Positions 43,706-49,931 of a stretch of DNA of 54,515 nt are shown piece after piece. Position 1 is the first letter of the stretch; each line of letters starts with the position of its first letter. The stretch covers positions 1 to 54,515 of the forward strand of contig CAYXJR010000019.1 of NCBI GenBank assembly GCA_964465145.1. Reading direction: 5' to 3'. The DNA is from JAUVKA01 sp964465145 (GTDB lineage Bacteria; Bacteroidota; Bacteroidia; Bacteroidales; UBA12481). Under the pieces are notes generated by a model. It saw nothing but the letters and a program-made list of their open reading frames with translations, was not told the DNA's origin and did not search any database. The position numbers and the translations under genes are program-made.

Positions 43706-43903
43706 TTAAATGTTGATTATCTTTTGAATGTTTTTTTTTACGGCTGACAACTGTTTATTCAATACATCTATATCTGCTTTTCTTTTTATGGCCTTTTCTT
43801 TCCAGCCATCACGGCTAATAGTAAGCTCCTTACATTTTTTCTTCAGTTTCTTATTTTTGAGCCTTCTACTAATAGCACGAACTTTCCAGTCTGATTCTAA
43901 CAT
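43706..43903 (-). CDS. Transposase N-terminal frame (helical, DNA-binding type)
   Basis: A 65-residue basic, helical ORF (SDWKVRAISRRLKNKKLKKKC, then ELTISRDGWKEKA). It matches the typical N-terminal helix of the transposase family, where W-x-KA-R and SRD-WK recur. Near its end the codons GTA-AAA-AAA-AAC provide an A9 slippery run at 43731-43739. A -1 slip there enters the catalytic frame (next codon CAT at 43730-43728). The zero-frame product ends 8 codons later. It starts at ATG 43903. Confidence 0.78.
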   Translation of the reverse strand: MLESDWKVRAISRRLKNKKLKKKCKELTISRDGWKEKAIKRKADIDVLNKQLSAVKKNIQKIINI

Positions 43904-43997
43904 GTGATTTCGTTCATTTATTATTTGATTATCAAATATAGATAATATATACGATCCAAACTAATTGAACGAAGTTATAATTTATTATAGCTAGATT

Positions 43998-44021
43998 TAG
44001 TTCACCCCAGGCAAAGCCCCT
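43998..44021 (+). repeat. Right terminal inverted repeat of the IS
   Basis: TAGTTCACCCCAGGC followed by AAAGCCCC. It is the reverse complement, with three mismatches, of the left end at 42424-42446. Confidence 0.82.
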
Positions 44022-44025
44022 AATC

Positions 44026-44478
44026 TCACATTAGATTTTCATCTGCAAATGAGAAGTATGATTCTTCAGAGAGAATAAGATGGTCAAGGACTGCTATATC
44101 CATGATGCTGGCGGCTTCTTTAATCTTTTTAGTGATTTTCAGATCAACTTCCGAAGGCTTTAAGTTTCCTGAAGGATGGTTATGGCAACAACAGATGAAT
44201 GCACAAGCGTTTGCTTTTAGTGCTGCTTGCAGAATCATTCTGACATCGGTAATCGTTCCAGTGATCCCACCTTCAGATATTTTCTTGAATCCTAAAACCC
44301 GGTTAGCCCTGTTTAGGAGAAGGATGTAAAAGGATTCACGATATTCAATGTCTGTGTAGATCAATCTGAGAAGTTTTTCTGCATCTCTGGATGATGATAC
44401 AGAGGGACGATCTTTAGCAGGAACTTTTGTGGAATAGGAAATTTTAATTTCAGCGAGATTATTAAGGAATAGATTCAT
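44026..44478 (-). CDS. radC: Short RadC-family (JAB/MPN domain) protein of mobile elements
   Basis: A 150-residue protein containing only the MPN/JAB domain of RadC. The JAMM zinc motif is intact: H99-N-H101-P-S-G and D112 (HNHPSGNLKPSEVD). Chromosomal RadC carries an extra N-terminal helix-hairpin-helix domain and is about 220 residues; this short form is the version found on plasmids, phages and genomic islands, where it may help against host defence or in DNA processing. The function of RadC itself is unresolved. Its stop lies 4 bases from the IS right end, but the C-terminus (SYFSFADENLM) looks essentially complete. Confidence 0.9.
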   Translation of the reverse strand: MNLFLNNLAEIKISYSTKVPAKDRPSVSSSRDAEKLLRLIYTDIEYRESFYILLLNRANRVLGFKKISEGGITGTITDVRMILQAALKANACAFICCCHNHPSGNLKPSEVDLKITKKIKEAASIMDIAVLDHLILSEESYFSFADENLM

Positions 44479-44770
44479 GAAAGTTTACCCCTGCCCTGAG
44501 GATTTATGTAGGCTTCTGGCACGCCAATTAATTATTTGCCAAAAGGCCACGAGCACCAGGAAATATTGTCAATGGGGTGTATGTCAGTTTTTGAGTGAGC
44601 GAGAAAACTGAACAAACCGGAACGGCAGGCTAAAGAGAACCGCCTGCCCCTTTACATTTTTCCGGGCGCGCAAGTAACTTTTGTATTAATTGGATGGTAG
44701 CACACCGGAGACCCGAGAGCGCCTAAAAGGATATAGGGTAACGGAGATCTTCACTCATGTTTCTAACTAG
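44479..44770. other. Gene-less stretch upstream of radC
   Basis: No supported ORF. It contains one hairpin, GGCAGGC (44624-44630) pairing with GCCTGCC (44642-44648), followed by a T-rich stretch on the plus strand. The rest shows no feature I can name. Confidence 0.4.
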
Positions 44771-44944
44771 ACTGACCATTCAATAAAAATTATTTGGGAT
44801 GAGACAGTTTGTGTCAATGAAAATGGTTCAAGTGAAAAAGTTATGCATGCTGGTGTCAAATACATTGATAGAAATAATTCACAACCACCAACAGTAATTG
44901 TGAAAAATGCTATACAATTTTGTACATTGTGGGATTCATTTTAG
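44771..44944 (+). pseudogene. Possible 3' remnant of a decayed gene
   Basis: Fifty-seven codons are open from just after a TAG to a TAG at 44942. They read SIKIIWDETVCVNENG..., ...GVKYIDRNNSQPPTVIV..., with protein-like composition but no start codon apart from an internal ATG. It looks like the C-terminal end of a lost gene. I do not recognise the family. Confidence 0.35.
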
Positions 44945-44950
44945 ATCATC

Positions 44951-46099
44951 ATGAAAAACGCCAATAAAATCAATAGGTTATGCTTGGTCATTGCTGCTCT
45001 TAGTATGCAGATGATGTCATGTAATGAAAAGGCAGAAACTATCCTTTCCGATTTAATTCCTACACACGGAAAATACGGTGTAGGCTTTACGATCCTTTGT
45101 GATAAAGACAATTCCCGACTTTTTGGCCATGAAGAGTTCCGAACCATATCAATCCATATTTGGTATCCTTGCCGGTCAGAAACAGGCCATCAAATGCATC
45201 TGGCTGACTACGTTGAATTAGGCGAATACCTTTCTCTTGAAGAGGACGGTATTGTACCCTTCCATACTTGGGGGAAAATGTTAAAAAGTGATAGTCTGAA
45301 AGTAAACAAACTGTTGAAAATGAGAACCCTCGGCGTCCATGATGCTGATCCACAGCCAGGTAAATTCCCGGTGGTTTTTTATGCTTCCAGTTTCAGATCA
45401 AGCCCCATCGAGAATTTTGCTTTGTTCGAATATCTTGCCAGCCATGGATTTGTTATTGCTGCAGTATCAAGTATGGGGGCTACTCCCGAAGGTATGAGCA
45501 TGGACAGTGAAGGTGTGAGGATGCAACTAATGGATCTTCAGGTGGCAATGAAAGCTGTTTCGGAATTGGATTTTGTTGACACAACCCGGTTGGCTTCAAT
45601 GGGATTCAGTCTAGGAGCTGCACCTGCAGCAATCATGGCAATGAGTCATTCAGATTTTAAATGTACTGCCTCAATTGATGGGGCGATGAGTTATACATAC
45701 AGTTTGTTGGGTGAGGTTCTGGATGACCCAGAAGCTTGTCTTGAGTCAGCTTTCCTTGAATTGTTGCAGAGACCCTATATTACAAAACCCCTGGATTCGG
45801 TATTTTACCAAAAGCATACTGATTCAGATAAATTCTCCATCGATTTTAAAGATTTAGATCATTATGATTTTTCGACGGTTACCCTTTTGCTGAAAGCTTC
45901 CAGAGCAGATGATTATGTTCCTTCCGAAAGATCTATTGCCCTGGATGGACCCAATCCAACTCCATATGTTGAAAGAATAAACACCTACCGGTCAATTTGT
46001 GAACTGCTGCATTATTTTTTTGATGCCTATATCAACCCATCAAAAAAAGTGGAGAAGGATTTCCGGTCATTTTTATCTGGTTTTGATCACGGCAGATAG
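44951..46099 (+). CDS. Secreted alpha/beta-hydrolase lipoprotein (dienelactone hydrolase / PAF-acetylhydrolase-like)
   Basis: A 382-residue lipoprotein: signal peptide with lipobox MMSC (residue about 24). The mature part has the alpha/beta-hydrolase fold. FPVVFYASSFRSSPIENF is the oxyanion-region strand and LASHGFVIAAVSSMG follows. The nucleophile elbow is MGFSLGAAP (serine near residue 219), SIDGAMSY follows it, and a likely acid and histidine sit in the C-terminal third. Lengths and order match PAF-acetylhydrolase/dienelactone-hydrolase relatives. The substrate is probably a small ester; it cannot be named. It sits alone among mobile-element remnants and may be accessory cargo. Confidence 0.8.
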   Translation: MKNANKINRLCLVIAALSMQMMSCNEKAETILSDLIPTHGKYGVGFTILCDKDNSRLFGHEEFRTISIHIWYPCRSETGHQMHLADYVELGEYLSLEEDGIVPFHTWGKMLKSDSLKVNKLLKMRTLGVHDADPQPGKFPVVFYASSFRSSPIENFALFEYLASHGFVIAAVSSMGATPEGMSMDSEGVRMQLMDLQVAMKAVSELDFVDTTRLASMGFSLGAAPAAIMAMSHSDFKCTASIDGAMSYTYSLLGEVLDDPEACLESAFLELLQRPYITKPLDSVFYQKHTDSDKFSIDFKDLDHYDFSTVTLLLKASRADDYVPSERSIALDGPNPTPYVERINTYRSICELLHYFFDAYINPSKKVEKDFRSFLSGFDHGR

Positions 46100-46135
46100 T
46101 GAAATCCTTGCGAATTGAACAGGATTTTATGATGA

Positions 46136-46381
46136 CAGATAATTACAGATTATACTGATAATGGATGGATATTACTTGGTCAAAAGGAGCTGCCAACAGA
46201 TAATGAACAAATAATTGATTTTATTGAATTTAATCCCCAGGAGGAATTATCAGGTGATGATTGGGAGCATGTTTCTGAACTTCAAAAAGCATGGTATAAG
46301 CTTGTTATCGATTATCCATACGAAGAACTGCGTAAAAACAACAATATGGCATTTAAAGAAATTAGAATAGTAAATGAATAG
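46136..46381 (+). pseudogene. Unrecognised coding remnant (about 81 codons) upstream of the ATPase gene
   Basis: An open frame follows a TGA and runs to TAG 46379-46381. It reads ...GWILLGQKELPTDNEQIID, ...FNPQEELSGDDWEHVSELQK, ...YPYEELRKNNNMAFKEIR. Composition is clearly protein-like and acidic, but there is no ATG, GTG or TTG near the beginning. It is either a 5'-truncated gene or a small protein with a rare start. The first attC-like repeat begins 20 bases after its stop, so it could be the tail of a neighbouring cassette. Confidence 0.45.
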
Positions 46382-46400
46382 ATTGAATAGGAATAAAAGA

Positions 46401-46540
46401 CGCTAACACGACAATATAAATCAGTTGGCGGAGCTGTGCAAAATTGAACGAATGAATTTAAGCGAACATATCAGCAATTTGAAAGGATAGTGCTTTTAAG
46501 CGCCAACCGCTTCATATTGCTACCGTTGAGGCACATATAA
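46401..46540 (+). repeat. Cassette-boundary-like imperfect inverted repeat, copy B
   Basis: Left arm AACACGACAATAT and TTGGCG (46425-46430); right arm CGCCAA (46501-46506), ATATTG (46514-46519) and CCGTT (46523-46527). The inner and middle arms pair perfectly and the outer AAC pairs with GTT, leaving small internal loops, as in an integron attC hairpin. The right arm is closely similar to that of copy C (48814-48852). It ends 15 bases before the ATPase ATG. Confidence 0.6.
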
Positions 46541-46555
46541 TATAAAAATATACCA

Positions 46556-47845
46556 ATGAATTACATTGAACACGTAGAAATAAAAGGATTCTGGGGAGAT
46601 AAGACAGTTTCACTGGATTTCAAGGAGAATGAAAATTTCCTAATAGGCGTTAATGGCTCAGGTAAGACAACTATTATTAATCTCATAGCAGCCTCATTAA
46701 CTGCCGATTTCATCACTCTTGACAGAATTGAGTTTGCCAAAATAACACTGTCACTAAGAAATAAATACGACAAAAGGAAAAGCCCAAAATTAGAAGTAGT
46801 CAAAGAGGAAGTCAAAAACACCCCATATCAAAGAATATTATTAAGGATTCGTTCAAGTCATGCTGAAGAGCCTTTTGAAATATATCTTGATGATTTAGAA
46901 GAGGAAAGAATGTACCGTTATCCAAGTGATGAATATAGACGCAGAGTTTTGCTTGGACATCGCCCAAAGGACAAAAAAGACTTGCTATTTCAACTAGATA
47001 GCTTGTTCAATGTTAGTTGGCTCTCCATTCATAGATATAAAGCTGACTATAAGAGACGTGAGGAAAGAACACACGCATCACTCGTTGACCAAAAAATCGA
47101 TCAGTTTTCCAATGATCTAATAAAATACTTGTCTCAACTCAAGAGTTTAGCGGATGGAGAAACAGACAAGTTTCAAAAATTCATCTTTTTGTCCTTAATA
47201 TCTGTACAGAAAAAGGAACAGCTATTTCAGGTTTTATCTTCTGTGGATGTTGACAAGGAAAAGGAGTCCCTAATTCAAATTTACAAGCTGTTTCAACTTG
47301 AAGATTCGGAATATAAAAACAAACTAAATGAGTATTTCTCAGAATATGAGAAAGCGTATAAAAATAGGAAAGGACAAACCATATCTTTTAAGGACGCTGA
47401 ATATCTACTTGGTATTAAGAGAATCCACTCAGTAGTTGATGAATGGAATAAACTCGTTTCAAAACGGCAAGAAATCTATTTGTTTAGAGACACGTTTAGA
47501 AAAGTGATTAACGGACTCCTTCAACAAAAAATGTTAATAATTAATGAAAAGAACGAACTCAAAGTAGAGACACAAAGCGGTAAAGTATTGGATTTAAAAG
47601 ACCTTTCATCAGGAGAAAAGCAATTAGTAATCATCATGGGTGAAACTCTTTTGCAACAATCAGAACCTCATATATTCATTGCAGATGAACCAGAATTATC
47701 ATTACACATAGAATGGCAAGAACAATTGGTTGATAGCCTCAAGTCCCTTAACCCTAATTGTCAAATTCTATTTGCAACACACTCCCCGGACATTGTCAGC
47801 CACTACTCAAAATCGGTTATTGAAATTGAAAAATTCATTAGGTAA
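46556..47845 (+). CDS. ariA: ABC-type ATPase of a PARIS-like defence system (AriA-like)
   Basis: A 429-residue ATPase of the OLD/RecF-like ABC group. Walker A is GVNGSGKT (31-38), the ABC signature DLSSGEKQ (349-356), Walker B IFIADEPE (373-380) and the H-loop ATHSPD (407-412). The middle (about 160-320) is helical and coiled-coil-like. The stop overlaps the start of a DUF4435/TOPRIM gene (TAATG), so the products are made together. ATPase plus DUF4435 is the layout of PARIS, in which AriA assembles, senses a phage anti-restriction protein and releases the nuclease AriB. Assignment rests on domain pairing, motifs and sizes. A different ATPase-TOPRIM system is the main alternative. Confidence 0.78.
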   Translation: MNYIEHVEIKGFWGDKTVSLDFKENENFLIGVNGSGKTTIINLIAASLTADFITLDRIEFAKITLSLRNKYDKRKSPKLEVVKEEVKNTPYQRILLRIRSSHAEEPFEIYLDDLEEERMYRYPSDEYRRRVLLGHRPKDKKDLLFQLDSLFNVSWLSIHRYKADYKRREERTHASLVDQKIDQFSNDLIKYLSQLKSLADGETDKFQKFIFLSLISVQKKEQLFQVLSSVDVDKEKESLIQIYKLFQLEDSEYKNKLNEYFSEYEKAYKNRKGQTISFKDAEYLLGIKRIHSVVDEWNKLVSKRQEIYLFRDTFRKVINGLLQQKMLIINEKNELKVETQSGKVLDLKDLSSGEKQLVIIMGETLLQQSEPHIFIADEPELSLHIEWQEQLVDSLKSLNPNCQILFATHSPDIVSHYSKSVIEIEKFIR

Positions 47846-48705
47846 TGGCTTTTATAAGGACCACATCGGGTATTTCTAATCAACATATATTTTATGGTGT
47901 TGACTTGGTTGTATTTGTTGAAGGCGGAGAAAATAGCTTTACAAAGGACGAAGTAGATAACAATTTTTTTTCTGACCATTCAATTGATGTTTTGTTCTGG
48001 GGCAAGTTATTTGATACTTATCATCCGAGCAAGAGAATCAAATACAAGGCTGTCGGTTCCAAATCAACGATTCTAAAAATAGCTGAGGAAATTATAAACA
48101 ACAACATCACCACTGTATATGCTGCCATGGACAAGGAATTTGATGAAACTCTTGGAAATCTCATTAAACACAAGAATGTCCTTTACACTTTTGGTTACAG
48201 TTGGGAGAATGATGCTTGGAATGAATCACTTATTAAATCCATACTTAGGAGTCTTGGTGCTGTTCCATTTGCAGACGAGATAGTAGATGAGCCATATTTT
48301 AAGTTCTTAAAGGACGTAAAAATTGGCGTTTATGCGGACGGTTTTCAATTTGCAAAGGGTGAGTCTTTCTTTCCAAGACCATCAGGGCACATGCGCTGTG
48401 TGGAGTGCAACATTAACAACCAACCTTACATAAAAAAAGTTGAAATTGACAACCTATTATCGAAACAAGGATTAAATAAAGGAACACTATATAAATATGG
48501 CTCCAGAAAATCACTTGACCCCAAAAAAGACTGCTATGGACATCTGTTTGGCGACTATTGCCGCCATATCGTTCATCATGTCTTGAAGATACAACTTAAA
48601 GTAGGTTCTATAGGTAAGGAAATAGTAAGACGTTTAGTAATCAACGACTTTATTAATCACTTTTCTTCAGAGCTCAGGACATATTATAGCAACCAATTAG
48701 AATAA
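47845..48705 (+). CDS. ariB: DUF4435/TOPRIM nuclease of a PARIS-like defence system (AriB-like)
   Basis: A 286-residue protein with a TOPRIM-like core. The first acidic residue is in VVFVEGG (E26), the next pair in YAAMDKEFD (D96, D100), and then the DUF4435 hallmark YSWEND (118-123, usually YS-EN). A C-terminal GH-L pattern (YGHLFGDYC) is also typical. In PARIS, AriB is released from the AriA complex and cleaves host tRNA-Lys, causing growth arrest. Four cysteines (MRCVEC; CYGHLFGDYC) could bind zinc. It overlaps ariA by one base. Confidence 0.76.
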   Translation: MAFIRTTSGISNQHIFYGVDLVVFVEGGENSFTKDEVDNNFFSDHSIDVLFWGKLFDTYHPSKRIKYKAVGSKSTILKIAEEIINNNITTVYAAMDKEFDETLGNLIKHKNVLYTFGYSWENDAWNESLIKSILRSLGAVPFADEIVDEPYFKFLKDVKIGVYADGFQFAKGESFFPRPSGHMRCVECNINNQPYIKKVEIDNLLSKQGLNKGTLYKYGSRKSLDPKKDCYGHLFGDYCRHIVHHVLKIQLKVGSIGKEIVRRLVINDFINHFSSELRTYYSNQLE

Positions 48706-48707
48706 AT

Positions 48708-48852
48708 ACGTGCCACAATAAAAAAAATAGGGCATTTGGCAGACAGCGTTAAAAATGAATATTATAGCATTAAATAAGATTTACGAAAAATTGAAAATGA
48801 TGAGCAAGGAAATGTCAAACGCTACATATTCAACCGTTAGCTGCAAATATTA
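48708..48852 (+). repeat. Cassette-boundary-like imperfect inverted repeat, copy C
   Basis: Left arm CCACAATA and TTTGGC (48735-48740); right arm GTCAAA (48814-48819), TATT (48827-48830) and CCGTT (48834-48838). It has the same layout as copy B: a short outer stem, a longer inner stem and a variable centre of about 75 bases. The right arms of B and C share CAA-CGCT-CATATT and ACCGTT. It fills the gap between ariB and the membrane protein gene. Confidence 0.6.
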
Positions 48853-48859
48853 AATAATC

Positions 48860-49366
48860 ATGAACATGGAATATTATAAAATATTAATCATGCAATATGA
48901 AAAGTTAATCTCAATGCAGGATTTAAATCATAAAAGATGGATTGACCATTGGAAAACATTTTTAACAATTTTAACTATTTTAATGGCAATCTTGACCGCT
49001 CTGATTAAGGTAGATAAAAAAGGGTTTTTAGAGAATGGAGCTATTATATTTATCTCAATTGCTGGTATTATAATATCATTAAGTGGTTGGATATCATTAT
49101 GTAGGATTCGCAAAGATGCGAATTTAACTTATTTTCATTTACGAAAAATTGAAAATATATTTTTTGAAAACAATTTTAATTACGTTCCGATTTTCAATAA
49201 TGGAAGAGATTTGTTTAAAAAAGGTATTTTAGGAGATTTAACTTTTAAGAATAGGCTTTTACGAAAACTAAATTTGACTTATTTAGCGTCTATATCATTT
49301 ATAATATTTGCGTTATTCTTTTTGTTGATTCTATTGATAAAATTTTTTTTTATTGACAAATGCTAA
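48860..49366 (+). CDS. Small three-helix membrane protein (cassette cargo)
   Basis: A 168-residue protein with an N-terminal amphipathic helix (MEYYKILIMQYEKLISMQDLN-like), two adjacent membrane helices (about 32-50 and 57-80), a soluble middle (RIRKDANLTYFHLRKIENIF), and a third membrane helix (about 140-163). The topology and the LYEKLI--QD--NHKRW--HW start resemble SLATT/RipA-type small membrane proteins, some of which are suspected pore-forming effectors in defence systems. That is a structural impression, not a match I can prove. It follows the PARIS-like pair, with copy C of the repeat between them. Confidence 0.7.
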   Translation: MNMEYYKILIMQYEKLISMQDLNHKRWIDHWKTFLTILTILMAILTALIKVDKKGFLENGAIIFISIAGIIISLSGWISLCRIRKDANLTYFHLRKIENIFFENNFNYVPIFNNGRDLFKKGILGDLTFKNRLLRKLNLTYLASISFIIFALFFLLILLIKFFFIDKC

Positions 49367-49487
49367 TAAAGCATGGCGGGGTTAGGTGGTTTGCCAGTAT
49401 CGGATTCTTGTTCAAACGTTCCGTCCTGGTGGACAGGAACGCTCTCCGAAAATTTGCCACGCTTAATAGCGGTGACCGTTATATTCC
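49363..49487 (+). repeat. Candidate third cassette-boundary repeat, copy D (weaker)
   Basis: The left part GCTAATAAAGCATGGCGGGG starts at the stop of the membrane protein gene and resembles the left arm of copy B (GCTAACA...TTGGCGGAG). About 80 bases on, TTTGCCACGCTTAATA...GTGACCGTTATA resembles the right arm of B (GCCAACCGCTTCATA...CTACCGTT). Pairing is less clean than in B and C. Confidence 0.35.
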
Positions 49488-49677
49488 ATTCTGTTTGACG
49501 ATCCGGATTCATCCCTGGAGCGAAAGAATGATAGCACTGTGAGAAATCCATTTCACCTCTTCGGAGGCTATTTAGCCCCCGGAAACTGCTCCAAACCTCT
49601 TTTTTTGCTTCCTTTCTTTCAGTCAGAGAAAAAAAGGAATTTTCAACCGGCTGGGTTTCCAGAATTTCAAGTATCAA
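49363..49677 (-). CDS. Doubtful hypothetical ORF
   Basis: A 104-residue frame from a TTG at 49677. The frame is open further upstream to about 49758, reading GQSPVPAGFPFFLAFNELI. Some parts look protein-like (SFFSLTERKEAKKEVW), but there is no ATG, the 3' end overlaps the stop of the membrane protein gene and the possible copy D repeat, and no family is recognised. It may be a remnant or a chance frame. Confidence 0.25.
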   Translation of the reverse strand: MILEILETQPVENSFFSLTERKEAKKEVWSSFRGLNSLRRGEMDFSQCYHSFAPGMNPDRQTEWNITVTAIKRGKFSESVPVHQDGTFEQESDTGKPPNPAMLY

Positions 49678-49931
49678 CTCGTTGAACGCCAGAAAGAATG
49701 GGAACCCAGCCGGTACAGGGCTTTGCCCTGTTACGATAGTTATGCCAAGCCCGCCCTATGCTGAAAGGCGAAAAAAGAGCCTCTTTTTGCAGGATATATG
49801 CCCCGATCTACTGGAAATTGTGGCGTTTGTTGTCTTGTATAGACGTAGCCTGTAAACGCCTTTAATTGGCTTTAGAGAGCCTTTGAAAAATTAGAGTTTA
49901 GGCGAAACGAGTCCTAAAGCAGTAAGGATTG
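49678..49931. other. Gene-poor junction between cassette segment and phage genes
   Basis: A perfect hairpin ACAGGGC-TTT-GCCCTGT lies at 49715-49731. A 38-codon plus-strand frame (ATG 49741, MPSPPYAERRKKSLFL) is too short to judge. The motif GTAAACGCCT...TGG...AGAGC (about 49851-49890) is faintly like the leader repeats at 41358 and 42008. Otherwise nothing is recognised. The terminase gene ends at 49932. Confidence 0.35.

Larger units (their letters stand above)
42424..44021 (-). mobile_element. Insertion sequence with two-frame transposase (-1 frameshift), about 1.6 kb
   Basis: The element is bounded by inverted repeats at 42424-42446 and 43998-44021, matching in about 20 of 23 bases (shared core GCCTGGGG and GAACTA). 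It encodes a helical N-terminal ORF and a DDE-type transposase ORF on the minus strand, joined at an A9 run. I see no clear target-site duplication; flanks are A/T rich. The right end lies only 4 bases from the radC stop. The family name cannot be assigned by eye. Confidence 0.82.

Noticed and set aside
42456..43903. Two separate transposase genes or a pseudogene caused by frameshift.
   Set aside because: The conserved family segment lies before the nominal second start and in frame after an A9 slip, so programmed frameshifting explains it better.
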